Counted from the first letter of the stretch, positions 23,928 through 32,709 are shown. The stretch is 64,000 bases of DNA from Sphingomonas sp. PL-96 (GCF_020707215.1 NZ_JAJFET010000009.1:95748-159747); one strand, 5' to 3'. Numbers and translations are program-made. Notes: generated by a model not told the origin, from the sequence alone.

Positions 23928-25931
23928 CTAGCAGCGTAGCTGCCGCCGCTCACGGACGAAGCGCTCGATCGTGGACTCGAGGGTGGGGATGAAGGAGCGC
24001 GAAGCCACGTGCCCTGCTGACGCTGGAGCATCGCCGCGCCCCCGCTCGTTCAGCAAGGAAGGATCGCCGTCGGCAATGAGCGCGATGGTACGCGCAAGAT
24101 CCACTTCCGTGCAGCGGCGCTCGAACGCGGCGGTGCCCGTCATCCCGTCCAGCAGGAGGTCGATCGCGGCATCCGCGAGATCCGGGACGTAGAGCTGGTG
24201 CCAGGTTGAATCCGCATGGACCTTGATCGGCTCGCCCGCGTCCAGCGCGTCGAGGATGCGCGCCGGCAGGGCAGACGCATCGGCCGGTGTGAAGCTATCC
24301 TTCACTTCTGCCACCAGCAGGCGGTCCCCTGCGCCACCGCTGGGCGGGAGCTCCGCTCGCCCGAACACGACGCCGCCAATCTCGCGCGCGGTGCACCACC
24401 GGTGGAGCGCATCCAGTCGAGCGTCCGTGACGTCGAGGCGGACGTCGAGGAGCGCCCAGGGTATCCTCCGCGTGCTGGCGCTGGTGTCCAGCTCTGCCGT
24501 TTCGACATGCGGAAGATCGCGGGCGCGACATGCGGCCGCAGCCGCTTCCGCAAGCGCGCCTGTGCCGACGATCAGGATCGGCGCAGAAGAACCTCTCACA
24601 GCCGATGCGCGAGCGAAGCCCTGGTCTTTCCGCCACCAGCCGGGCGTTCCAAGCCCCGGGACGTCGGGCTGACGCCCCTGGGCAAGATCCTTCAGCACGC
24701 GGGCCATCATCGTCGGGCGGGGTGAGCCCATGCGCACGTCGAACACACCGCTTTCATAGTGGCCGACCGGGCGGGTAACCATGCGATTCCAGTCCCAGGC
24801 TCCAAGCAGGGACCAGACGGTTACGGCGCGCAGATCGACGCCGCGGCGCCGAAGGTCGCTCGCGAGTTCCCAGACTTCCACGAACCAGCGCGCCTGATCG
24901 TCGCGCGTACCACCCAGGTGGCACTCGGTTACCGCCACTGGCAGCCGATACCGCTGCCAGGCCTGCTCCAGCAAGGCGGCGAAGCCGACCGCATCCTCGC
25001 CGATGTGCGCGATCGCATCCACATCCACGTGCACGACTCCGTCGATCTCGCCGAGCTCGCGATCGGCAAAGGACCGTGCCTCGTGGCGCTCGATCCGGTG
25101 GTCAAGCAGGCGCTCGCTCGAAAGATAATGGTTCACCCCGATGATGTCGGGCGGGCAGGGGTCCTCGGCGATGGCGCGCAGGCGGTCTGCCAGCCCCAGG
25201 CCAGCGAGGCGCTCGAACAGCGCATGCCCTGGTACGACCATGCCGCACAGCAGGTCCCATCCCATCCACCGGCGCTCGTTCTGGAAATCCGCCTCGCCCT
25301 GGAGCGGAGGGGTGGCATGACAATGGCCGAGATCATCGGTCTGGATCAGTCGAGCCGCGGGGTTGATCTCCCGGATCGCCCGCATGGCCAGCCGCGTTGC
25401 ATCGATCTCGTTGAGCAGCGCGACCCACATGGATCGCTCGTCCGTTCTGTGGGGGTACCAATAGCCGTACAGGGCGCTGAAGCGGGCGGTGGTCAGCGGT
25501 TCGTTGACCGGGGTGTAATCCCGTACCCAGGGGTACCGAGCAGCGACCGCTGCGGCGTGGCGGGCAAGGCCAGGCGCGAAACCCTCGTCAAGCAGCGACG
25601 TATAGTGCGGGCCGCTGCCGTGATGACACAGCGTCAGGATCGGGTTCATCCCCAGCCGCCGTATCTCCGCCAGTCGCGCGTCGGTCCAGGCGAAGTCCTG
25701 ATGATCTGGGTTATCGGGGGAGATGCGCTCCCAAAGCGCCGGATATCGTAACGAGCGGATGCCCAGTCCTGCAAACAGGCTCAAATCCTCGAGTCGATCC
25801 TGGTGGCCGCTCCAGAAGGTCTGGTCGAACCACTGGTCGCCGACCCGGTTGACCGTGCACTCGTGGCCTCCCCACAGTTCGAGCGGGCGCACTTCGGAAT
25901 TGGCAGGCGGTTTGCTAAGATCTTGAAACAT
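23928..25931 (-). CDS. GH1-like glycosidase fused to an RfbD-like reductase domain
   Basis: A 667-aa fusion. Residues about 15-395 resemble a retaining (beta/alpha)8 glycosidase of the GH1/GH5 clan: LCHHGSGPHY, acid/base candidate in YTPVNEPLTTARF, GVNHY, nucleophile candidate in VAVTECHLGG, and the tail SLLGAWDWN. Residues about 440-667 resemble the SDR-type reductase RfbD (ILIVGTGALAEAAAAACRAR, then WALLDVRLDVTDARLDALHR, then WHQLYVPDLADAAIDLLLDG), although the first glycine loop reads GTGALAE and no Tyr-xxx-Lys is visible. I recall such GH1-RfbD fusions in other bacteria. I chose ATG 25931 (AGGGTGG upstream) over ATG 25949. It probably acts on a deoxysugar-containing glycan; the substrate is unknown. 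Confidence 0.75.
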   Translation of the reverse strand: MFQDLSKPPANSEVRPLELWGGHECTVNRVGDQWFDQTFWSGHQDRLEDLSLFAGLGIRSLRYPALWERISPDNPDHQDFAWTDARLAEIRRLGMNPILTLCHHGSGPHYTSLLDEGFAPGLARHAAAVAARYPWVRDYTPVNEPLTTARFSALYGYWYPHRTDERSMWVALLNEIDATRLAMRAIREINPAARLIQTDDLGHCHATPPLQGEADFQNERRWMGWDLLCGMVVPGHALFERLAGLGLADRLRAIAEDPCPPDIIGVNHYLSSERLLDHRIERHEARSFADRELGEIDGVVHVDVDAIAHIGEDAVGFAALLEQAWQRYRLPVAVTECHLGGTRDDQARWFVEVWELASDLRRRGVDLRAVTVWSLLGAWDWNRMVTRPVGHYESGVFDVRMGSPRPTMMARVLKDLAQGRQPDVPGLGTPGWWRKDQGFARASAVRGSSAPILIVGTGALAEAAAAACRARDLPHVETAELDTSASTRRIPWALLDVRLDVTDARLDALHRWCTAREIGGVVFGRAELPPSGGAGDRLLVAEVKDSFTPADASALPARILDALDAGEPIKVHADSTWHQLYVPDLADAAIDLLLDGMTGTAAFERRCTEVDLARTIALIADGDPSLLNERGRGDAPASAGHVASRSFIPTLESTIERFVRERRQLRC

Positions 25932-26352
25932 AAGCCACCCTGTAAGCATTCTCTAATGCAACAAAGGCGCGGAGCAATGGTTTCAAGATTTCGCCACGAC
26001 CAATTTAGGTTAGGTCGAATGACAACTTGATGTATGTTGATTATCTACTTTTAATATTTCCATCAAACCGCATGCCGGTTTTTTCCCGCTCTGATCTGTG
26101 CTCCGGTGACAGTCGGCGGAACTTGAGGGTTCGACATCCTGGTCGACGGCTTGAACCAGCACGGGCGGGCGGCACATGGCGCCGGGCGTCCGGGAGGAAC
26201 CGGACGACGCCGAGCACCGGTTCGAACTGGCGGCTCCCGAACGAGACGGCGCCTCGCCCCAATCCAGCAAATGCCTATCTTTCAATCGCTTACGGCCATC
26301 CTACATCCAGGTAGCGCCCGAGTTCGGTCGGGCGCGCCTCCCGGAGCTGATC
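25932..26352. other. Divergent promoter region, AT-richer than surroundings
   Basis: About 420 bases separate the GH1-like gene (minus) and the subtilase (plus). The stretch 26000-26075 is clearly AT-rich (TTAGGTTAGG, TGATGTATGTTGATTATC, TTTTAATATTT) compared with the GC-rich flanks, as expected for promoters on both strands. No operator-like palindrome or ORF with good composition was found. Confidence 0.5.
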
Positions 26353-27405
26353 GTGAGCCGTTCTCGTGTTCGCAGCGCGTATGCCGCTGCGCTGTCCCTC
26401 ATCCTTGCCGTCGGCGCGCTGGCGTCTCCGCTCCCTGCCATGCCTGCGGATACCGCCGGGGTAGGGCGAGACGGCCGGCCTCGGCCGGGAAGCATCGAAT
26501 ACCGGCTGAGCTGGGGTGTGGAGGCCAGCCGCGCGGCGCGCGCGTATAGCAAGGGTGTCACGGGCCGCGGTGTCGTGGTCGCGATGATCGACACCGGCAT
26601 CGGCGGCACCTCTGCGGATCTCTTCGCCGACCTTTCCCCTGCTTCCACGGACCTGGTGCCCGACCGCCATGAAGATGACGGCGACCATGAACATGGAGCC
26701 CAGACTGCGTCGTTGCTCGCCGGGCGCCTCGACGGAGCGGGCACCTTCGGCATTGCCTATGGCGCAACCCTGCTGTCGATCCGCGCCGACCGGGATGGCT
26801 CCTGCCGCAAGACCTGTGCGTTCGATGCCGACGTGCTGGCGCGCGCGATCGAGTACGCGGTCGATCATGGCGCCCGCGTCATCGGAATGCCGATGGCTTC
26901 CAGGCGGCCGATACCCCAGATCGAGCCGGCGCTTGCGCGCGCAGCGGCCAGGGGCGTCGTCATCGTGGCCGCTGCGGGCAACGATGGTTCCGACCAGCCG
27001 CACTGGCCCGGCCGCTATGCGTCCGACCCCCGCTTCAGGGACGCGATGATCGTGGTCGGGGCCAGCAGCAGGCGCGGCGATCTCACCCGCTGGTCGAACA
27101 AGGCCGGCCTTGCCCTTGACCGCTACATCGCGGCGCCTGGCGAGCAGGTGGTGGTGAATTGCACCACCCGGTTTTGCCGCCTCACGTCCGGCACCTCCTA
27201 TTCGGTGTCCTATGCAGCAGGCGCCGCGGCGCTGTTGCTCAGCCGCGATCCCGGGCTGACCGGGCCGGAGGCGGCGGCAGCGCTGCTTGGCAGCGCGCGG
27301 GACCTTGCGGACCGCGGCCCGGATCCGCTTACCGGGCGCGGCTTGCTCGACGTTCGCCGCGCCCTGCAGACCGTCGACCGCGAGCGGGACGAGGCGCGGG
27401 GCTAA
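26353..27405 (+). CDS. Secreted subtilisin-family (S8) serine peptidase
   Basis: A 350-aa protein with a signal peptide (residues 1-32, SRSRVRSAYAAALSLILAVG ending in PAMPA). The catalytic triad is visible: Asp80 in VVAMIDTGIGG, His114 in DHEHGAQTASLLAG, and Ser at about 282 in SGTSYSVSYAAGAAAL, with the oxyanion Asn in AAAGNDGS. The Ser motif GTSYSVSYAAG departs from the usual GTSMATPHVAG. No prodomain long enough to be a classical I9 inhibitor is present. I chose GTG 26353 because GGAG lies 6 bases upstream and the signal peptide begins there; upstream in-frame ATGs give an unlikely extension. It is convergent with the transglutaminase-like gene. Confidence 0.85.
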   Translation: MSRSRVRSAYAAALSLILAVGALASPLPAMPADTAGVGRDGRPRPGSIEYRLSWGVEASRAARAYSKGVTGRGVVVAMIDTGIGGTSADLFADLSPASTDLVPDRHEDDGDHEHGAQTASLLAGRLDGAGTFGIAYGATLLSIRADRDGSCRKTCAFDADVLARAIEYAVDHGARVIGMPMASRRPIPQIEPALARAAARGVVIVAAAGNDGSDQPHWPGRYASDPRFRDAMIVVGASSRRGDLTRWSNKAGLALDRYIAAPGEQVVVNCTTRFCRLTSGTSYSVSYAAGAAALLLSRDPGLTGPEAAAALLGSARDLADRGPDPLTGRGLLDVRRALQTVDRERDEARG

Positions 27406-27440
27406 TCCTTCGGCGCCCCAACCGCCAGTCGGACACCCGC

Positions 27441-28112
27441 CTATCTTTGTGCAGGCGGTGGTTCCAGCTGATGCCAGCAATTGGGCTGGATGCTGTGGCG
27501 GCCCCAGCGCAACGCGGATCCGTCCCAGTCTTCAACAAAGATCCGTACCGCGGCAAGGCTGCCGTAACCGCCCGCCGCCTGGCGCTGGTTGAGCCACCAG
27601 CCGGCGCTCCCGTCCCACAGCTTCACCTCGCCGTCGCCGACAGGCACGGCATTGCCCTCATGATAGATGAAGTCGTCGGTGATCCAGTGATCGGACGCCT
27701 GATCCGCTCCCCACTTGCGGCGCCACTCGCCGGCGGCCTCGGCGCTGTAACGCTGGACGAACTGGGCGCGATAGGCGGGGATGCCGCGAGCGGTGAATGC
27801 CGCATGCGCCAGCGCAGCATGCGCGCCGCAGTCGATCGACTTGCGTCCCACCGCCTCGCACCAGTGCAACGGCCATAGCGAGGGTCCCCATTCGAACTTC
27901 TGCCGCAGCCAGCGCGGACCGCTCAACGGGTCGCCTCCGTTCGACTGGGCGAAGTCATTGGCGATCACCCATTCGCGCGCGATGTCGCAACATGCCTGTC
28001 CGTGGTGGGACAGGCAGCTGAAGGGGAAGTTCTCCCAGCGGCCGCCAGGATGCTGTTCAGGAGCGGGAGCCTGCTCCTCCGTCGGCACGCCGTTATCCGC
28101 GTCCAAATACAT
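27441..28112 (-). CDS. Transglutaminase-like cysteine protein of the decarboxylase locus
   Basis: A 223-aa cytoplasmic protein. Three short blocks could form a Cys-His-Asp triad of the transglutaminase/papain-like fold: SIDCGAHAAL (Cys95), ASDHWITDDF (His142) and KLWDGSAGWW (Asp167), in the right order and spacing. Function would then be amide-bond transfer or hydrolysis. ATG 28112 has AGGAG 8 bases upstream and overlaps the preceding gene by 20 bases; an ATG at 28130 has no such site. Tight overlap with the ATP-grasp/decarboxylase gene says the two act together. Family assignment is by motif only. Confidence 0.6.
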   Translation of the reverse strand: MYLDADNGVPTEEQAPAPEQHPGGRWENFPFSCLSHHGQACCDIAREWVIANDFAQSNGGDPLSGPRWLRQKFEWGPSLWPLHWCEAVGRKSIDCGAHAALAHAAFTARGIPAYRAQFVQRYSAEAAGEWRRKWGADQASDHWITDDFIYHEGNAVPVGDGEVKLWDGSAGWWLNQRQAAGGYGSLAAVRIFVEDWDGSALRWGRHSIQPNCWHQLEPPPAQR

Positions 28113-30360
28113 AGGACATGCTCCTGTCATAACCGCCGGCGTCGCAGAAGATCAGAAGGTCGCCGGCACGCGTCCCTTCGGGCAGGCGAACGTTGGCCGC
28201 GACGATGTCGTGCTCCATGCACAGTCGCCCCATCAAATGGGTCTTGCCACGACCGATCGGCTGCAATTCGCCGGTCCGGGCATTCTGGTGCAGCATCCGA
28301 TGGGGATAGAAGAAGTACATCGGAAGCTCGGCGATGGAGGCGTCCACCACCGCTTCGACCTCTTCCTCCTCATGCTCCTGGATCTCCAGCACGCGCATCG
28401 CGAGTGCCATGGAGGGCTGGGCCATCGCCTTGCCAGGCTCCGACACGATCTCGCGCACGCCCGGCAGCATCGCGCGGACCTTTTCGACCGCGGTCGCGAA
28501 CTTGCCGTCCTCGCTCGCATGCCAGTCGTCGGGGAACCAGCCGCCACCCATGTCGAGGATCTCGACCGTGCGCCCGGTGAGCCGCTCGATCGCCTGGCAC
28601 CATTTCAGCATGGATTCGAACAGGTGCCACCATTGCGCCACGCCGACGTTCGCGCTCGCCATATGGAAGTGGATGCCGAACGCGCTTTCCGGGGGCAGGC
28701 GCTTCACCGCGTCCACCAGCCTGGCAAGGTTTGCCGGGCTGTCGAGCGGGATGCCGAAGCGCGAGGGGATGTTGGGCGTGCGGATGCGGATGCCGATGTG
28801 CGCCGACTGCATCTCGCCCGCCGCCACTGCGGCCACCACGCGGTCGAGATCGGCGATGCTGTCGCAGAACACCGCGTGCAGCTTCTCGCGCGGCATTATC
28901 CCCTCGGGCCACCATTTGCCGGGGCCGTTCAGGATCACCTGATCCGGCCGGAACCCGACCTCCAGCGCCTTGTGCACCTCCAGCAGGCTGATCGCCTCGG
29001 CATGAAAGCCGTTGTCGAGCGCAAGCTTGATGAGCCGCGCGTCGGGGTTGGTCTTGATCGAATAGCCGCTCGCCACCGTCACATCGTTGGTGCTGAGCCG
29101 GTGCGAGCGTTCGGCCGCGCGCTGGAACAGGCTGGCCGCGGTGGAATCCATGAACAGGAACTGCGGGGTCTGCACCGTGTCGAAGTCGTAGCTGCGGATA
29201 TCCGCGAGGAAGGTTTCCGGGATCTGCGGGAGCCTGTCGCCCGCTTCACCGTCTGGCTCGCTCCCGCCCAATAGTTCGGGGTTGGCCTTGTGCAGCTTCT
29301 TGGCGAGCAATGTGAGGCCCGAGGGGTGCTTCATCGAATGGCCGACGGCGCCCGCGAACGGCTCGGGAAGCGGGGGCAGGGGATATTCGGCGCGTACCGG
29401 CACTTCCAGCACCACTCGCGTGAACTCCTCGGCGCGGCACGGCGACGGCATGGCGCGCATTCCGCTCGCCCGCTCGACCAGCAGCGCGGGCAGGTTCTGC
29501 CCGGCAAGCGTTGCGCCGTGCACCCAGGCCGGGAAGCGCGGGTTCATCTCCAGCAGCCATAGCTGCCCGGCGGCATCGCGAACCATTTCCAGCTCGCCGC
29601 CGCCGGTCCAGTTGAGCGCCTTCACCATCTGCCGCAGGGGGTCGAGGAAGTCGGCGGGCACGTCGCTCACGTCGCCCGCCCAGGTCTTGCCCTCGGGCGT
29701 GATGTCGCGCTTGCGCATGCTGACCGCACCCAGCAGCTCGCCCCGATAGGCGCTGAGCATCACCGACTCTTCATAGCCGCTGACATGCGCCTGGAGGAAC
29801 AGCCGCTCGGTGGACCACACTTTGGTCAGTGCATTGCGGGCCGCTTCGAACACGTCCCAGCTCGGGGTGCGCGCGGCGTCGTAATAGGGACCCTTCAGCC
29901 ACACCCGCCAATTGTGCTGCCGGCAAAAGGCATGGAGATCCCAATCGCTGCGGTCCGTCGACGTATAGGTCGGGATGCGGACCGGCAGGCCGGACGCCGC
30001 CTCCACCGCAGGCTTGGTGATCCGGTCCAGCGCCGGCATCGACGGGGCTAGCAGATTGGGGTGGCCATCGGGAAACAGGTCGGCCAGCCACAGTGCCTCC
30101 AGGTCGCTGCCGGAGATCCACAGCCCCCCGGCATCCAGCTTCTCCCGGACGCGCTCGCCATAGGCATCAAGGTCGAGTTCGTCCCACGGGCGCTGGATCC
30201 ACAGTTCGTCCAGTTCTTCCCAATGGATGCCCGACACGCGGTTGCTGTACTCGACGCCGACGATGGAGGCTTCGGGGAAGCCCTCGCGCAACGAGCGCAC
30301 GATGCCGATCCCAGGCTGCGGATTGCCCCCGGAATAAAGTCCGCTGACGTAGAGCTTCAT
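28093..30360 (-). CDS. ATP-grasp ligase fused to a fold-III PLP decarboxylase
   Basis: A 755-aa fusion. Residues about 1-300 form an ATP-grasp unit: Rossmann-like start MKLYVSGLYSGGNPQPGIGI, nucleotide-binding KGPYYDAARTPSW, and the metal-binding end GGELEMVRDAAGQLWLLEMN plus PRF. Residues about 375-755 are an alanine-racemase-fold decarboxylase like LysA or ornithine decarboxylase: PLP lysine Lys436 in SGYSIKTNPDA, glycine loop DMGGGWFP (about 603-610), EPGK at 641, active-site Cys714 in GRLCMEHD, and CDAGGYDRSM near the end. It could ligate an amino acid and decarboxylate it or a peptide product. Start ATG 30360. It leads a two-gene unit and is divergent from an oxygenase gene. Confidence 0.82.
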   Translation of the reverse strand: MKLYVSGLYSGGNPQPGIGIVRSLREGFPEASIVGVEYSNRVSGIHWEELDELWIQRPWDELDLDAYGERVREKLDAGGLWISGSDLEALWLADLFPDGHPNLLAPSMPALDRITKPAVEAASGLPVRIPTYTSTDRSDWDLHAFCRQHNWRVWLKGPYYDAARTPSWDVFEAARNALTKVWSTERLFLQAHVSGYEESVMLSAYRGELLGAVSMRKRDITPEGKTWAGDVSDVPADFLDPLRQMVKALNWTGGGELEMVRDAAGQLWLLEMNPRFPAWVHGATLAGQNLPALLVERASGMRAMPSPCRAEEFTRVVLEVPVRAEYPLPPLPEPFAGAVGHSMKHPSGLTLLAKKLHKANPELLGGSEPDGEAGDRLPQIPETFLADIRSYDFDTVQTPQFLFMDSTAASLFQRAAERSHRLSTNDVTVASGYSIKTNPDARLIKLALDNGFHAEAISLLEVHKALEVGFRPDQVILNGPGKWWPEGIMPREKLHAVFCDSIADLDRVVAAVAAGEMQSAHIGIRIRTPNIPSRFGIPLDSPANLARLVDAVKRLPPESAFGIHFHMASANVGVAQWWHLFESMLKWCQAIERLTGRTVEILDMGGGWFPDDWHASEDGKFATAVEKVRAMLPGVREIVSEPGKAMAQPSMALAMRVLEIQEHEEEEVEAVVDASIAELPMYFFYPHRMLHQNARTGELQPIGRGKTHLMGRLCMEHDIVAANVRLPEGTRAGDLLIFCDAGGYDRSMSYVFGRG

Positions 30361-30553
30361 GCAGTCACGACATCCTCCGCCCCGCCGCATCCCCCGAAGA
30401 AAGCGCTGGCTATGTTATGTTTTCTTGTGCGGGATCGTAGTAGCTTCGCCGGATTCCAAACCAAACGTAGGTTAACCCAAATAAATAAATATAAGCAGCA
30501 ACTAATTCAAATCTGGTTCGTGCTGGATCTTCATTGGGGAACATGGGGCCGCC
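30361..30553. promoter_or_regulatory. AT-rich divergent promoter region
   Basis: The region between the ATP-grasp/decarboxylase gene and the oxygenase gene is unusually AT-rich for this genome (AAATAAATAAATATAAGC near 30480, TATGTTATGTTTTC near 30411). It must hold the promoters of both divergent units. I could not pick a unique -35/-10 pair or a clear palindrome. Confidence 0.5.
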
Positions 30554-31213
30554 ATGGGTGCTCTTTATCCGTCCTACATGGACCTGGACCGCTTCATCGA
30601 CGTGGAGCGGTTGCGGTCCCTCGACCCGTTCCTCGTCGAGCGCATTCAGGCGCGCATGACCGCGGCCGACATCGCCTTTTGCACAGGCCCGTTCCTGCTT
30701 CGGAGCGAGGTTCCTACGGTGCCGGGCACCCGGATGATCTACCTGTCCCGATCGCGCGCGCCGGAAAACTACTACGATTTGAACCGGTGCGCGCTGTGGG
30801 AGCGGAGCGAAGAAGCGGCAGAGTTCGCGCCGCTGATGGACTTCATCGCGACGCTGCCGTTCCAGGCGACCGCACGCATGCTGATCCTGTACGATCCCAG
30901 CGGCCGTGCCGTCTCGGCGCACCGTGACCACGATAGCGCGGACTTGTGCCACGAGTTCGTCTGGTTCCGGACGAACTTCGCCAAGCCCTTCTACATGCTG
31001 GACCCTGCAACCGGCGAGAAGCAGTACGTCCGCTCCCACGCGGCGTGGTTCGACACCGTCAACCAGTTCCACGGTGCCGATGCGACGCACGGCCTGTCCT
31101 TCAGCATCCGCGTCGACGGCATATTCAGCGAGGCGTTCCGCCGATCGATCCCATACCCGGAGCGGGGCCGCGCCGCGACGCCATCCTTGTGGGCGAAAAA
31201 CCTGCCTGGCTGA
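30554..31213 (+). CDS. 2OG-Fe(II)-dependent oxygenase-like protein
   Basis: A 219-aa protein. The facial triad of cupin-fold 2-oxoglutarate oxygenases can be read as His123-x-Asp125 in VSAHRDHDSAD and a distal His173 in QFHGADAT, with Arg186 in SFSIRVDG placed to bind 2-oxoglutarate. The spacing (50 and 13 residues) fits the family. The N-terminal 100 residues carry no known motif. Hydroxylation or oxidation of a free amino acid or small peptide product of the neighbouring ligase/decarboxylase is a reasonable guess. The gene ends 15 bases before the convergent DUF421 gene; a short CTGAGC/GCTCAG hairpin (31210-31224) sits at the junction. Confidence 0.7.
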   Translation: MGALYPSYMDLDRFIDVERLRSLDPFLVERIQARMTAADIAFCTGPFLLRSEVPTVPGTRMIYLSRSRAPENYYDLNRCALWERSEEAAEFAPLMDFIATLPFQATARMLILYDPSGRAVSAHRDHDSADLCHEFVWFRTNFAKPFYMLDPATGEKQYVRSHAAWFDTVNQFHGADATHGLSFSIRVDGIFSEAFRRSIPYPERGRAATPSLWAKNLPG

Positions 31214-31228
31214 GCCGGGCTCAGGCGC

Positions 31229-31696
31229 TCAGCTTGCAGGGGAGTCGGTGGCGCCGGCCTTCGTCTTTATGATGCTGATGCCGCCATTTCGCTCCAGGAT
31301 TGCATAGTCGATCTCGTCGACGCAGGAGATGCCGTGCGCGCGCGCTGCGGCCGCAAGGTCCTCCTTGCGGATCCGCATCTTGCGCAGCACCGCCTCCTGC
31401 CACTCGCCCTGCTTGATCAGCAGCAGGGGCGTGCCGTCGACCACGGCCCCGACCAGCGTGCTCTTGCTCTTGGCCCAGGCGACGGTGCGGTGGATCAGGG
31501 CGACCGCCACCACCGCACAGGTGCAGTTGGTGACCGAGCGATCGTTGCCGACGGTCGCAAGGATGATCACGCCGCCCATCAGGAAGACGAGCACGAACTC
31601 GAACAGCGTCATCTGCGAACCGGCGCGGCGCTTCAGGACGCGGACGACGAGCAGCAGGACGAAATAGCCGGCGAGGGCGCGGGGGATCGATTCCAT
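31229..31696 (-). CDS. DUF421 (YetF-like) membrane protein
   Basis: A 155-aa protein: three N-terminal membrane helices (ALAGYFVLLLVVRVLKRR, then LFEFVLVFLMGGVIILATVG, then CAVVAVALIHRTVAW) followed by the cytoplasmic YetF-type domain (LVGAVVDGTPLLLIKQGEWQ, then MRIRKEDLAAAARAHGIS, then YAILERNGGISIIK). Function of the family is unknown. It is the last of three same-strand genes; the first is a second DUF421 protein of identical length, so the pair may form a hetero-oligomer. Confidence 0.85.
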   Translation of the reverse strand: MESIPRALAGYFVLLLVVRVLKRRAGSQMTLFEFVLVFLMGGVIILATVGNDRSVTNCTCAVVAVALIHRTVAWAKSKSTLVGAVVDGTPLLLIKQGEWQEAVLRKMRIRKEDLAAAARAHGISCVDEIDYAILERNGGISIIKTKAGATDSPAS

Positions 31697-31702
31697 GGCG
31701 GT

Positions 31703-32242
31703 TCAGGGCATCACCAGGACGCGCGCCTCGATGGGCGGCGCGCCGACGACCTGCACCCGGAAGCGGCGTAGCCCGGGCAGCGCGGGCTGGAGCTGGATGC
31801 GAACCGCCGCAGGGCTTGCCGTGGCCGGAAAGAGGTAGGTGGTCCCGTTTCCGCCGACCGTCGAACGCGCAGGCTGCGGTGCGATCCGCTGCGCGCCGAG
31901 ATCCTCGACCACCGAATCGCTGACATAGACCTGCACCTGTCCGCCCCGGATCGCCCTGGGGCCGAAGCGCAGCGTCATCATCGACGGGGTGTTGGCCCGT
32001 TCGACCCGCTCATACTCCACCGTCAGCGACTTGTCCGGCACCGAAGCCGTTGCCTTGGAAAGCCAGCCATGGCCAAACAGGCCGACGAGGTCGCACAGGA
32101 TCACGATCAGGAACAGGGCCCAGATCCAGCGTTCGAATCGCCACCACCCGCGCTGGAAGTCGAGGTTCTCGCCGACGGCGACCTCCTCATCCACCTTGGC
32201 GATCGTGTCGCCCAAGGCGTCGACGTGGGGCTCCGCTGCCAT
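31703..32242 (-). CDS. Single-pass membrane protein between two DUF421 genes
   Basis: A 179-aa protein: acidic cytoplasmic start, one membrane helix at about 40-60 (WIWALFLIVILCDLVGLFGH), then a mostly beta periplasmic domain (SLTVEYERVERANTPSMMTL, then GQVQVYVSDSVVEDL, then TTYLFPATASPAAVRIQLQP). I do not recognise the family. ATG 32242 overlaps the TGA of the upstream DUF421 gene (TGATG), and the stop is 6 bases from the downstream DUF421 start, so all three are co-translated. Its extracytoplasmic domain may serve the DUF421 pair. Confidence 0.7.
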   Translation of the reverse strand: MAAEPHVDALGDTIAKVDEEVAVGENLDFQRGWWRFERWIWALFLIVILCDLVGLFGHGWLSKATASVPDKSLTVEYERVERANTPSMMTLRFGPRAIRGGQVQVYVSDSVVEDLGAQRIAPQPARSTVGGNGTTYLFPATASPAAVRIQLQPALPGLRRFRVQVVGAPPIEARVLVMP

Positions 32243-32709
32243 CACGCGTCTCCGCTGCTGTTCTGAGAGGATTTCGGCAGCACATTGATCTGCCCGTAGG
32301 TCTCGAGAACGGCGATTCGTATTCCCGACAGGTCGCGAATGCCTTGCTCGCGCGCCACGTTCATGACGTCGTCGTCCTCGATCATCATCTGGCTGAGCGT
32401 ATCGGTCCGCCACCCGCGCGCCTCCAGCAGGATCAGCGGCACGCCGTCGAGCAGCTTCATGGCCGTGTCGGAGCGGAAGCGGAGCGAGGAGAGGCCATAG
32501 TGGCACAGCGCGATCGTCAGGATCTGGCACACGGCGTTGGTGAGCGATGCCTCGTTCCCCACCATTCCGGTCAAGGTGAGCCCGCCGAGATAGAAGATCA
32601 GCACGAACTCGAAGGGAGTCAGCTGTTTGCCGGGCCGCCGGCCGACCACGCGTACGATCAGGACCAGAAACAGGTAGCCGAACGCTGCCCGGAGTATCGC
32701 CATTCCCAT
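32242..32709 (-). CDS. DUF421 (YetF-like) membrane protein, first of the pair
   Basis: A 155-aa protein when started at ATG 32709, the same length as its paralogue at 31229. Helices: ILRAAFGYLFLVLIVRVVGR, FEFVLIFYLGGLTLTGMVGN, then the cytoplasmic YetF part (MKLLDGVPLILLEARGWRTD, MIEDDDVMNVAREQGIRDL, IAVLETYGQINVLPK). An ATG at 32730 is also in frame. Upstream, 32731-33001 contains no supported gene and should hold the promoters of this operon and of selO. Confidence 0.83.
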   Translation of the reverse strand: MGMAILRAAFGYLFLVLIVRVVGRRPGKQLTPFEFVLIFYLGGLTLTGMVGNEASLTNAVCQILTIALCHYGLSSLRFRSDTAMKLLDGVPLILLEARGWRTDTLSQMMIEDDDVMNVAREQGIRDLSGIRIAVLETYGQINVLPKSSQNSSGDA

